From the NCBI GenBank assembly GCA_902464485.1, contig CABQJJ010000021.1, forward strand, positions 1 through 25,492: 25,492 nucleotides of DNA. Direction: 5' to 3'. Numbering within the stretch: the stretch's first letter is position 1; each line of letters opens with the position of its first letter. A program made the position numbers and the translations under genes. Shown here one piece after another: positions 1 to 7,516 of this stretch. The notes beneath the pieces are model-generated. The model was not told where the DNA came from. It searched no databases and saw only the letters and a program-made list of their open reading frames with translations. This DNA is from an uncultured Collinsella sp. (GTDB lineage: Bacteria > Actinomycetota > Coriobacteriia > Coriobacteriales > Coriobacteriaceae).

Positions 1-551
1 GCCACAGCGAGCGGGTCGGGAGCTGCGGCGCGGGGTGCCGGCTGCTGCTGCGGCATGGCGGCCGGGTGTTGCTGCGGGGTGGCAAACTGTTGCTGACCGG
101 CGCGCGGGGCGCTGGCGGCACGGCTTGCGGCCGAGTTGTTCTGTCCCAAGCCATTTTGATAGGCGCGCTCTTCCTCGTACAGACGGCCGAGCGTGGGGGC
201 GTCGACGTTCTCGGCAAAGACCGAGAACTTGCCGGCGCGCAGTTGCGGGTCGATCATAAAGCGAACAAGGGGCTCGCCGACAAAGACGTAGCGGCGTTTT
301 TCGGCCTGCGCCTTCACAAACTCGCGGACCTCGCGCGAAAGCTCGGGGTAGAACGGGGCAAGCATGGGATCGTCGTCGGTGGCGATCAGGATGGTATAGA
401 GCGCCGGCGCGGTGTTGACGCCGTTGATCACCAGAGTCTGATCCTCCATGTCGCGAGCAGCCTGCTTGGCAAGCTTCTTAAAGGAGAACGGGGCACGGGT
501 GGCACCGAAGATGCCGGCCACGTGGTCCTCGAAGATGTTCAGGAAGTTCAC
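1..551 (-). CDS. FhaA-like protein, DUF3662 N-terminal domain (partial, C-terminus beyond the left edge)
   Basis: The frame is open from a GTG at 551-549 to the left edge. The first ~125 residues (starting MNFLNIFEDHVAGIF, then SFKKLAKQAARDMEDQ, FYPELSREVREFVKAQ, RYVFVGEPLVRFMIDP, LRAGKFSVFAE) match the pattern of the FhaA N-terminal domain (DUF3662), which in actinobacteria precedes a flexible linker and a C-terminal FHA domain that binds phosphothreonine. After residue ~130 the chain becomes Gln/Pro/Ala rich (QQQFATPQQHPAAMPQQQPA), the expected linker; the FHA domain itself would lie outside the window and is not seen. The GTG start overlaps the stop of the upstream kinase gene (shared GTGA), so translation is probably coupled, and the kinase is the obvious candidate partner. 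Start codon GTG is inferred from this overlap and from the domain beginning immediately after it. Confidence 0.8.
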   Translation of the reverse strand, partial: MNFLNIFEDHVAGIFGATRAPFSFKKLAKQAARDMEDQTLVINGVNTAPALYTILIATDDDPMLAPFYPELSREVREFVKAQAEKRRYVFVGEPLVRFMIDPQLRAGKFSVFAENVDAPTLGRLYEEERAYQNGLGQNNSAASRAASAPRAGQQQFATPQQHPAAMPQQQPAPRAAAPDPLAV

Positions 552-2401
552 GAAAGATCACTCTCCGTATAGATTCTTTGGTATCCGAGCAAATAAAGGC
601 ATATCCAAACGATTATAGAGGATAGGATTCCCGCAACCGCCGCCTTGGCGATGACCGTGCCCGCAAGGCTGGCAATTTCCATATGGTTTGCAAGACAGGA
701 CGACGCTGCCGATCCGATGCCGGCGACAGCGATTGCGGCGACCGCGACAAGGTTTGAGCCCTGGTCGGCACGCTTGGCATGGGCATTGAGCAGCGCAGAT
801 GACGCCACGGCAGTTGCCGCGACCAACACAAAGGCAGCCCAAAGGGGCGGGTCTCCCAGCGCTGCGGCAACGTTACCGAGCCCCAGCACGCCTCCGGCTG
901 AAAGCGCGACCGTGGCCAGACGGGCAAAAATCGCGCCCATGCCCGTTGCCGCGGCGGCGCTTGCCGGGCCGAGCCAAAATGACGCGACGCCGGCGGCGAC
1001 CCCGGCTGCCAGGAAGGTGTTGCCGGTCAGACAGCCAAGCGCGAGTGCACAGGTGAGCGCGGCGCTCGCGGCAGCCTCGGTGCGGCCCCAGGCGATCCAC
1101 CAACCGGACATGGCAGCGGCAAAGATCACCGCGACGGGCAACATCGACAGGATGCCCTGCGCCTGCATGGTGGCGTTGGCCATGAGCACCAAAAAGCCCA
1201 CAGCCGAGATGGCCGAGCCAATCTGGGGGGCCAGGCCAGCCGCCGCTCCGATCGCGATAGCCGCAATAACCAGGCCGGGCAGCGCTGCGACGCCAGCCGT
1301 CTGCATCAGCAGAAAGCTAAAGGAGCCGCACGAGAGGGCCGAGATAGCGCGCATGGTGTAGTCGCGCGCGTGGCTCCAGCGCGTGCCCGCCCAGCCAAGC
1401 GCGGGGTCGACCTCGATGGCGCTATCCTCGTAGGACGGCGATTCGATGTCGTCGGCCGCCTGCTCGTCATCCGAAAGCTCACCCACCATTTGTTCTAGGC
1501 TGCGTCGGCCCTCGCGCACACTGCCCAAGCCGGCGAGCAGCTGGTCGCAAAATGCCTCGATGCTGTTGGGGCGGTCTTGCGGCATGGGGGAGAGGGCGCT
1601 CATGAGCGCAGCCTCAGCTCCCGGGGGAAAGTGCGGGATGAGCTCGCTGGGGTAGGTGGCACCGCCGATGATGCGGCCGAGCGAGTCGCCGGGCGTGGCG
1701 GCCATAAAGGGGGCGCTGCCGCACAGGCCCTCGTAGATCACGCAGGCGAGGGCAAAGACATCGGCGCGCTCGTCAACCGTGCCAGTCTCGATATCGAGTT
1801 GCTCGGGTGGCATGTAGCCGATGGTGCCGCCGCGCGATCCGCCAAAGCCGCCGGCGGATGACAACCGCGCCATGCCAAAGTCGGTGAGTTTCACATTGCC
1901 CGAGTGGTCGATAAGCACATTGGCGGGCTTTATGTCCAGGTGAAGCACGCCGTTCGCATGGGCAAAGGTGAGTGCCTGACCAAGTGCGTCGGCAATGGCT
2001 GCGGCCTCGTCAAACGTGAGCGAATGGCCGTCCACGCGGTGCAAAAACTCGGCAAGCGACATGCCGTCGACATACTCCATGACCAGGTAGGCATAGGCGG
2101 TGTCGTGCGTAAAGTCGATAACCTGCACGATATTGGGATGTTGCAGCATGGCGGCGGTGTGGGCCTCGCGCAGCACATCCATGATGTCGCTGGCGGGCAT
2201 GCCGGCGCCGTCCGTGAGGGGGATGCGCTTAATGGCGACGCGGCGGCGCAGGTGCGTATCGCGGCAAATCTCGATGGAGCCAAAACCGCCGGTCGCAAGC
2301 GTCTCGAGCGGCTGGTACCGCTTGAGCAGCTCGCGAGAGCTGGTGCCCTCCAAGGGAGCGTCCGGCGAGAACCGGACGGTATGTTGCGAGAAAAGCGGCA
2401 T
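548..2401 (-). CDS. Transmembrane Ser/Thr protein kinase (PknB-like catalytic domain)
   Basis: 617-aa protein. The kinase domain covers residues ~29-290: glycine loop LATGGFGSI at 35-43, ATP-binding Lys58 in VAIK, helix-C Glu79, catalytic loop HLDIKPANV with Asp156, Lys158 and Asn161, DFG at 174-176, and the PPEQ motif of the activation segment. The usual HRD is HLD, so this is a non-RD kinase. After a ~60-residue acidic stretch the C-terminal part (~345-617) is almost wholly hydrophobic, with about nine possible membrane helices, so the kinase should be anchored with the catalytic domain in the cytoplasm; no extracellular PASTA domain is present. An ATG at 2401 was chosen over the TTG at 2407 because a GAGGG ribosome site (2412-2408) lies six bases from the ATG but abuts the TTG. 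It heads an operon with the FhaA-like gene. Substrate unknown. Confidence 0.9.
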   Translation of the reverse strand: MPLFSQHTVRFSPDAPLEGTSSRELLKRYQPLETLATGGFGSIEICRDTHLRRRVAIKRIPLTDGAGMPASDIMDVLREAHTAAMLQHPNIVQVIDFTHDTAYAYLVMEYVDGMSLAEFLHRVDGHSLTFDEAAAIADALGQALTFAHANGVLHLDIKPANVLIDHSGNVKLTDFGMARLSSAGGFGGSRGGTIGYMPPEQLDIETGTVDERADVFALACVIYEGLCGSAPFMAATPGDSLGRIIGGATYPSELIPHFPPGAEAALMSALSPMPQDRPNSIEAFCDQLLAGLGSVREGRRSLEQMVGELSDDEQAADDIESPSYEDSAIEVDPALGWAGTRWSHARDYTMRAISALSCGSFSFLLMQTAGVAALPGLVIAAIAIGAAAGLAPQIGSAISAVGFLVLMANATMQAQGILSMLPVAVIFAAAMSGWWIAWGRTEAAASAALTCALALGCLTGNTFLAAGVAAGVASFWLGPASAAAATGMGAIFARLATVALSAGGVLGLGNVAAALGDPPLWAAFVLVAATAVASSALLNAHAKRADQGSNLVAVAAIAVAGIGSAASSCLANHMEIASLAGTVIAKAAVAGILSSIIVWICLYLLGYQRIYTESDLS

Positions 2402-2481
2402 GGCCAACCCTCGTGCGTTTAAAGTTCGTTTGCGAGCGGCAGGCGCGGGGCCGAGCCGTTCGCGGTGGCATAGATGCTGCT

Positions 2482-2490
2482 AGTGTAGCA
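2482..2490 (-). promoter_or_regulatory. Candidate extended -10 promoter of the kinase / FhaA-like operon
   Basis: On the minus strand the sequence reads TGCTACACT, an extended -10 (TGnTACACT) about 80 bases upstream of the kinase ATG. No good -35 is visible, which extended -10 promoters tolerate. The same TGnTACACT form recurs on the plus strand at 13645-13653. Prediction from motif only. Confidence 0.4.
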
Positions 2491-2576
2491 CGCTCGGGTA
2501 GATGACGAGGATAACGGGAACGAGGCGGCCTGCTCGAGGCGGTCTCCTGGGCTCGACTTGGCCTCCGTCTCGGCTC

Positions 2577-2735
2577 ATCCGGAAAGCGCATCCCAGTTTT
2601 CGGCCAAATACTGGGACATGCTTTCCGAATGGGGGGTGCTGCGGAAACTGCATCCCAGAATATTGGTCCAGAATGGGATGCAGTTTCCGAATCGGTACTC
2701 AAAAGGAAACCGCATCCCAGAAAACTGGGGGACTG
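2577..2735. repeat. 62-bp-period array of alternating inverted 16-nt sites
   Basis: Three forward sites of the form GGAAAnnGCATCCCAG start at 2581, 2643 and 2705, exactly 62 bases apart. Two reverse-complement sites end with TTTCC at 2626 and 2688, again 62 apart. The middle pair is a perfect 16-bp inverted repeat (2642-2657 with 2674-2689); the first pair matches at 14 of 17 core positions; the third copy is incomplete (CCCAG-AAAA-CTGGG at 2716-2729). Neighbouring forward and reverse sites therefore alternate every ~30-32 bases. The array lies between the divergent kinase (minus) and membrane-regulator (plus) genes. The rest of the 466-base gap (2402-2867) holds the two predicted promoters and nothing else recognised. 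It may be an operator array or a stack of REP-like hairpins. Confidence 0.85.
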
Positions 2736-2842
2736 CGAACAAAAGCCGGACCGCGACCTGGCTCGGATTGAGTTGGCGTGAATCGCGTGAATCGTTGATG
2801 TTGGCCGGTGTAGGCGCGGAGATAAACGAGCAGGCCGAGCGA

Positions 2843-2848
2843 TATAAT
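2843..2848 (+). promoter_or_regulatory. Consensus -10 box of the tandem LuxR regulator gene
   Basis: A perfect TATAAT lies 20 bases before the chosen ATG at 2868. No convincing -35 is seen at 16-18 bases upstream. If used, transcription would start near 2855, giving a very short leader and excluding the upstream in-frame ATG at 2847, which overlaps the box. Confidence 0.45.
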
Positions 2849-2867
2849 GACACGCTATGGAGGCCAT

Positions 2868-5006
2868 ATGCTCTTTTCCCGCTGTTCTGCCACATCTGCC
2901 TGTGCCATTGCGCTTGTCGTAATGGCGGTTACCCCTTATCACCGGTTTTCATCTTCAATCGGCCTGGCGTCAGGTGTAATGACCTGGCTCGTTATCCTTG
3001 GCGCATGCCTTGCGGCGTTTGTTCATGGTGCTGCGCTATGCAAGGGGAGGGAAATGAGACGGCCGAGGCATCTCAGTGCTATCGGTGTTTTTCTTGGTGT
3101 TATTGCAACGGTTCCCGAATGGGCCGACCTGGTTTTCTATGCTCGCGGAGATTCTATTCCATTCGTGTTCGCACCGATCTGGCTGTTGCATGGCGTCTCG
3201 TGCGTCTCGTGCTTTGCTGGGTCGCTGCTCCTCTCATATGTTATTTGGGACACAGTGTGCTCTCCTTTGACGCAGGGGGCGGCGCGGACTGACGAAAGAG
3301 AGGCTCGTCGCCTGCAGAACGCGATTTTTACAGAAACAATAGCCGTCCTGTCTTGCCTGCTGTTTTGCTGTCGAGTTTCATGGAGAATTGTCCCCGAGCC
3401 ATGGGGGATACCCTCTGTTTCGGCCGCGTCAATTGGCCTTGCGTTTTTAATTCCGTTGGTCTATCTCGCATTGGCTGTGGCCCCGCTGTTTTGTCGCCCT
3501 CGTGCCTTTGGCCATGGACGGCGCGACGTGTTTGCCTGTTCTGTGCTCGTAGCAGTTCCTGTTGGTCTTATTCCGGCTGTCGATGTGGCATACTTCGCAA
3601 ACTATGCCGCGGTCATTGCATTGCTGGCGATGGGGTCCGCTATCGCTGCTGCCTTCGTATGCATGTTGCTAAGGGGGAAACGGGACAACAATTCGGATAT
3701 CGCCTGCGCGTCCGAGCCATTCGATGCGGGGGTGTTTTCCCCTGCCCTGTCGCCTAGAGAAGAGCAGTTTGTTCGACTGCTGCTCAAAGGGAAAACGCCG
3801 GCGGAAATTGCCAAGGAGACGGATACGAAGCCATCGACGGTGCGAACAACGCTTCACCGAGCATACGGGAAGGCGTCGGTTGCGGGCTCACGCGAGCTCG
3901 TGGCGTTGTTTGCGGGTGAGGGTGATACTGTAGGGCATGAGCTGCCGCAGCGGCATGCTGATGATATGGTGGCATCAGCTCGAACGCGCCGGCTGTTTCG
4001 ATACCTGCTCACATTATTTTTTATCCTCCTTGCGGCGGGTCCCTTGGTAATGGCGGATAGCGATTGGGGGTCCGGTGTTTCGCGGGCTGTCGCCTTTTCC
4101 CTCTTAAGCTACGCATTGGGTCTCGGGCTGCTTCTGTCGCTACGCTACGCGGGCGGAAAACCGAATCGTGGCGCTGCGCTGGATAGAGCAGGTGAAGCGA
4201 TTGGTCTCGGAAGCCCGTGCATGTGGGCGATACTGTCTGCTGCGGAATGGTCTTTTATCTATATCACGGCATTGATGTGCATACGCGTTCCGTTGATGGC
4301 TGTGCCGGTCCTGTTTTGCGGCGTGGCGTCTACGGCTTCGCTCGCTGTTGGGCTGCGTCCGTTTAAGGTGCATGCCCGTGCTCGGGCTATCGTGCCATTG
4401 GTGTCAATAGGTGTCGCTGCTTCAATCTATGCGGCCAGTAGGGGGCGAATTCATGGGTTCGTGGTGCTGGCGGGGATGCTGCTCACATATGTAGTGCTGC
4501 GAAGCTGTCCGCAGCGCAAAATGCTTGGGGTATGGATGCTTTGCTTTGGGGCGACGGCTCCTGTCTGGGTCGTCTTGCTCAACATGGCGCAGGATCTGAT
4601 GGTTTTCGAGCCGCTGTTCCTTGCGTCGCTGTTGGGGCATAGTTCGGCTGTCAATGTCGTCGTGGCAACGGTGGTCGTCTGCTGGTCTGTGCCCATGTTC
4701 GTCACGCACATCGCGCTCGCCCACTCGGTTGAGAACGAGAGGGCCGTCTTGGGGTACCGTGCGAATGGGTTCACCGAAACGGCTCGCGTGCGCCAGCTGG
4801 CTTTGCTTACATCGCGCTCCCTTTCTGATGTTCAGTCGCAAATTTTGCTGATGACGGCAGAGGGCGCAACGACAAAGACCATTGCGGAGGACGTAGGTTA
4901 TGCTGCATCTACGGTGCAAGCGTTGCGGTCCGCATCTTATCGCCAGTTGAAGATCAAGAACAAAGCGGAACTTATTTCATTGTTATCGCAGGTGGATAAC
5001 GTGTAA
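2868..5006 (+). CDS. Membrane-bound LuxR-family regulator with two tandem membrane+HTH modules
   Basis: 712-aa protein. Module 1 has about seven hydrophobic helices (residues ~5-275) followed by a LuxR-type HTH at ~294-348 (LSPREEQFVRLLLKGKTPAE, then IAKETDTKPSTVRTTLHRAY). Module 2 repeats the plan: about eight hydrophobic helices (~375-625) and a second LuxR-like HTH at ~645-708 (SLSDVQSQILLMTAEGATTK, then TIAEDVGYAASTVQALRSAS). Membrane proteins of ~450-500 aa with one C-terminal LuxR HTH are common in Coriobacteriia; two in one polypeptide is unusual. The ATG at 2868 is preferred over 2847 because GGAGG at 2859-2863 precedes it and a -10 box overlaps the earlier ATG. The first HTH would sit on a cytoplasmic loop. 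Signal and targets are unknown; the ABC exporter genes immediately downstream are the likeliest regulon. Confidence 0.88.
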   Translation: MLFSRCSATSACAIALVVMAVTPYHRFSSSIGLASGVMTWLVILGACLAAFVHGAALCKGREMRRPRHLSAIGVFLGVIATVPEWADLVFYARGDSIPFVFAPIWLLHGVSCVSCFAGSLLLSYVIWDTVCSPLTQGAARTDEREARRLQNAIFTETIAVLSCLLFCCRVSWRIVPEPWGIPSVSAASIGLAFLIPLVYLALAVAPLFCRPRAFGHGRRDVFACSVLVAVPVGLIPAVDVAYFANYAAVIALLAMGSAIAAAFVCMLLRGKRDNNSDIACASEPFDAGVFSPALSPREEQFVRLLLKGKTPAEIAKETDTKPSTVRTTLHRAYGKASVAGSRELVALFAGEGDTVGHELPQRHADDMVASARTRRLFRYLLTLFFILLAAGPLVMADSDWGSGVSRAVAFSLLSYALGLGLLLSLRYAGGKPNRGAALDRAGEAIGLGSPCMWAILSAAEWSFIYITALMCIRVPLMAVPVLFCGVASTASLAVGLRPFKVHARARAIVPLVSIGVAASIYAASRGRIHGFVVLAGMLLTYVVLRSCPQRKMLGVWMLCFGATAPVWVVLLNMAQDLMVFEPLFLASLLGHSSAVNVVVATVVVCWSVPMFVTHIALAHSVENERAVLGYRANGFTETARVRQLALLTSRSLSDVQSQILLMTAEGATTKTIAEDVGYAASTVQALRSASYRQLKIKNKAELISLLSQVDNV

Positions 5007-5107
5007 ACGCCTGGATTATCAACTCAATAGCGAGTGTTTACAGACATCTTTCTCCATTCATGCAAAGGTTGCCGTGCGTCGACGCATTGTTAACCGCTTG
5101 TGATTGG

Positions 5108-5139
5108 GGCCGGGCCGAGCAGCAACGCTCGGCCCGGCC
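5108..5139. other. Perfect 13-bp GC-rich hairpin between regulator and exporter genes
   Basis: GGCCGGGCCGAGC at 5108-5120 pairs perfectly with 5127-5139 across a six-base AGCAAC loop. It lies 101 bases after the regulator stop and four bases before the GGGAGGG ribosome site of the permease. There is no T-tract on either side, so it is not a standard intrinsic terminator; it could stabilise the operon mRNA or slow polymerase. The rest of 5007-5158 shows no gene. Confidence 0.7.
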
Positions 5140-5158
5140 AATGGGAGGGTGATGTTGC

Positions 5159-6040
5159 TTGAATAGAAATCTAATACGGCACGAGTTGTCCAAGATATTT
5201 GGCAATCCTATATTTGCGTTGACCCTTATGGTTGCAACTGCAATTTCGATGGCGGCTGCCATCGAGGCATGGTGGACGCTCGAGACTGAGCGCAAGCAGC
5301 TGTTATCTTTTGGCTACGGCATTGGTCTGCAGTCTCAGACATACCTCGGCCAAACGCGTGAAAGTAGCTTTGGTAACTGGATCGTTGTGAGCGCGAACGC
5401 GCCGTTGTTAGCGTCGGTGTTTTTCTATGCGCTGCCGTTGCTTGCCATGCTGGCCGGGTCGTGGTCATGCCTGTCCGAGCGTTTGAGCGGTTACGAGGCG
5501 CAGATCTGCACGCGTGTTTCTAGAAATGCATACGTGAACGTGAAGATGCTGTCTGCTTTCCTCTCTGCGTTTGCGGTCACGGCTATTCCGCTACTCGTGA
5601 ATTTTCTGATTGTCTCTATGCTGTTTCCCGCGTATCTCCCCCGGGTCGATGAATCGACTTACGTCGGGCTCTATCTGCATAGCTATTTTTCTGGTCTGTT
5701 TTATTCCCGGCCTCTGTTGTACGTGCTGGTTTATACGCTGTTCGATGCGGTGGCGCTGGGGGTTCTATCCATGGCCGTGACCGGTCTGTCGGTTGTGTTT
5801 CGCAGCAGAATCAAGGCGATGGTCGTTCCATATCTGATTATGGTTGCATGGCATTTTGTTAACGACTGGATTTTTAGCGTCCTTTCATGCGTCGGCTTTA
5901 ACTGCAACATTCTTAACAGCATCAGGTCGGAATCACTAAATAACTGGCCCGACATTCGAGCGGGGTTTGCGGAAATCATTTTGCTGTTCGTCTTTTCTTT
6001 GATTTCCGCGAGATTCTTAAAAAGGCGCGAGGTGGTCTGA
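5159..6040 (+). CDS. ABC-2 type transporter permease subunit
   Basis: 293-aa integral membrane protein with about six hydrophobic helices: residues ~16-40, 75-108, 125-158, 180-210, 220-245 and 268-288. The overall plan, short cytoplasmic N-terminus MNRNLIRHELSKIFGNPIF and then a large loop, is that of ABC-2 exporter permeases of the kind that pair with BcrA/LanF-type ATPases in antimicrobial-peptide self-protection or in small-molecule export. The start is a TTG at 5159, chosen because GGGAGGG (5143-5149) is nine bases upstream; the ATG at 5152 opens only a four-codon frame (stop at 5164-5166). Its stop overlaps the start of the next frame (TGATG), so it is the first gene of a coupled operon with the damaged permease, ATPase and exported protein. 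Substrate cannot be told from sequence. Confidence 0.8.
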   Translation: MNRNLIRHELSKIFGNPIFALTLMVATAISMAAAIEAWWTLETERKQLLSFGYGIGLQSQTYLGQTRESSFGNWIVVSANAPLLASVFFYALPLLAMLAGSWSCLSERLSGYEAQICTRVSRNAYVNVKMLSAFLSAFAVTAIPLLVNFLIVSMLFPAYLPRVDESTYVGLYLHSYFSGLFYSRPLLYVLVYTLFDAVALGVLSMAVTGLSVVFRSRIKAMVVPYLIMVAWHFVNDWIFSVLSCVGFNCNILNSIRSESLNNWPDIRAGFAEIILLFVFSLISARFLKRREVV

Positions 6041-6875
6041 TGCTGTTTAGGCTGGTCGCCGCGGACCTGAGGACCGTTTTGAAGAAGAACATCATTACTT
6101 TTATTGCGGTTGCGGCAGTGACCGTTGCGAACTTGGTGTAGGCCTATGGATTTTCTTCTGTATATGGGGTTAGGACGGATGCCTTGGGGTTTGCGGATAA
6201 TCTCGCGCTCGTGTTTGCCGGGTCTGCTCCGTTTGAGCCTAGGCCCGGGGTCATGTTTGTGCCTCCGTTAGGATGGCTATTTCTCACTCTGCTTATTCTC
6301 TATACAACACTCGATTATCCGGTCGAATCGTTGCACGGGTTTGGTTTGCAAGCGCTTGTTCGATGCCGGGCAAGAACCCTTTGGTGGGTCTCGCGTTTTA
6401 TCTTGGTGGCGGCGGTAACGGCATTTTCACTGCTCGTGGTGGTTTGCTCTGTTGTGATTTGGAGCTTGATGGTGAGCGCCTCGTTCAGCGCGGTCGTCCA
6501 TGGTGAGTCGCTTCAGCTGGCTAATTTGGCGCCGTGGTTTCTCAAAGCTGGCGAGGCGGATGCGCTGCCGTTTTTCACAGGTCTCTTTTTGCTTTCGAGG
6601 CGCTTGCGTTTGCGCAGGCAGTGATTGGCTTTGTACTTGGGCCGTCGGTCTCGTTTGTGGTTTTAATGAGCTACCTGATCTGCTCGGCATATGCGCGGCA
6701 TTGGGCGCTGCTGGGAAATGCCCTGATGCTGTTGCGCTGGGGCGGAATTGTCAAAGAAGGAATCGCGGCGGGCTCGAGCGGCTTGTTTTCAATTGCGATT
6801 ATGTCGTTATGCCTATCGTTGGGTGGACTGTGGTTTCGAAGGGCCGACCTTATAGAAAAGAGGGACAAGATATGA
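6040..6875 (+). pseudogene. Second ABC-2 permease subunit, disrupted by an amber codon and a -1 frameshift
   Basis: From the ATG at 6040 (overlapping the preceding stop) the frame runs 33 codons, MLFRLVAADLRTVLKKNIIT and onward, to TAG at 6139-6141. The same frame then continues without interruption as a hydrophobic permease-like protein (AYGFSSVYGVRTDALGFADN, PPLGWLFLTLLILYTTLDYP) until near 6590, where coding moves to another frame (FEALAFAQAVIGFVLGPSVS through LIEKRDKI, stop TGA 6873-6875). Restoring one T in the T5 run at about 6582-6586 would join the two parts. Intact, it would be ~277 aa, similar to the preceding permease. Its last codons overlap the ATPase ATG (ATGA), showing that it was once a normal operon member. 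Possible explanations are true decay, assembly errors, or slippage at the T run; the two independent lesions favour decay or a poor-quality read. Confidence 0.8.
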
Positions 6876-7516
6876 GCGTGATCGTTAGGGACGTATCGAA
6901 GCGCATGGGCAAAAACGATGTTCTGCGCAACGTGTCCATCGAGGTTGACCCTGGGACTGTGGTTGGGCTTCAGGGGATAAACGGTTCGGGTAAGACCATG
7001 CTTATGCGAGCGGTCTGCGGATTGATCAAGCCTACCGAAGGCGAAATCTCTATCGATGGCCAAAGGCTTGGGGCGGACATCTCGTTCCCGCCGAGTCTGG
7101 GGATGTTGATCGAGGCGCCTTCCTTTTTGGGATATCTGTCTGGCTACGACAATCTGGAGTTCATCGCTCAGATCAAGGGCGTTGCCACTCCCGAGGACAT
7201 TCGCTCTGCCCTGCGGCTCGTGGGGCTCGATGCAGACGAAAAAAAGAAGTTCCGAGCATATTCGCTTGGGATGAAGCAACGTCTGGGGATAGCTGCGGCA
7301 ATTATGGAAAAGCCGAAGCTACTTGTTCTCGATGAGCCAACAAATGCCCTCGACGAAGCGGGCGTGGAAATGCTCAAGCGCGTTGTGGCGATGGCGGCAT
7401 CAACGGGTCGCGAGGTTATTCTGTCCAGCCATGACGGAGAGGTGCTCGAGGAGCTGGCCGATCGGGTTTACTGCATGCGCGACGGTGCCGTTGTGAAAGT
7501 TCGGGAAAGGTCGTGA
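6872..7516 (+). CDS. ABC transporter ATP-binding protein (BcrA/CcmA-like exporter ATPase)
   Basis: 214 aa, a compact complete nucleotide-binding domain. Walker A GINGSGKT at 35-42, Q-loop region after LIEAPSFLGYLSGYDNLEF, signature motif YSLGMKQR at 130-137 (the S-x-G-x-x-Q form common in BcrA-type exporters), Walker B LLVLDEP with Asp154 and Glu155, and switch His in SSHD near 190. The start is ATG 6872, which overlaps the stop of the broken permease and has AGAGGG at 6859-6864, seven bases upstream; longer in-frame extension to 6500 runs through the permease gene and is not credible. It should energise export with the intact permease, perhaps as a homodimer of that subunit now that the second permease is damaged. 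Confidence 0.92.
   Translation: MSVIVRDVSKRMGKNDVLRNVSIEVDPGTVVGLQGINGSGKTMLMRAVCGLIKPTEGEISIDGQRLGADISFPPSLGMLIEAPSFLGYLSGYDNLEFIAQIKGVATPEDIRSALRLVGLDADEKKKFRAYSLGMKQRLGIAAAIMEKPKLLVLDEPTNALDEAGVEMLKRVVAMAASTGREVILSSHDGEVLEELADRVYCMRDGAVVKVRERS

Noticed and set aside
2577..2735. CRISPR-like array
   Set aside because: Units are themselves inverted repeats, spacers between them are short and repeat-derived, only ~2.5 copies exist, and no cas genes are present.
2558..3292. Open frames across the repeat array
   Set aside because: They read through the inverted repeats in several frames, have no domain, and overlap the true regulator gene.
6139..6141. Amber codon as pyrrolysine or other recoding
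   Set aside because: A second lesion lies downstream, no pyl genes are seen, and nothing suggests recoding in a permease; decay or sequence error is simpler.
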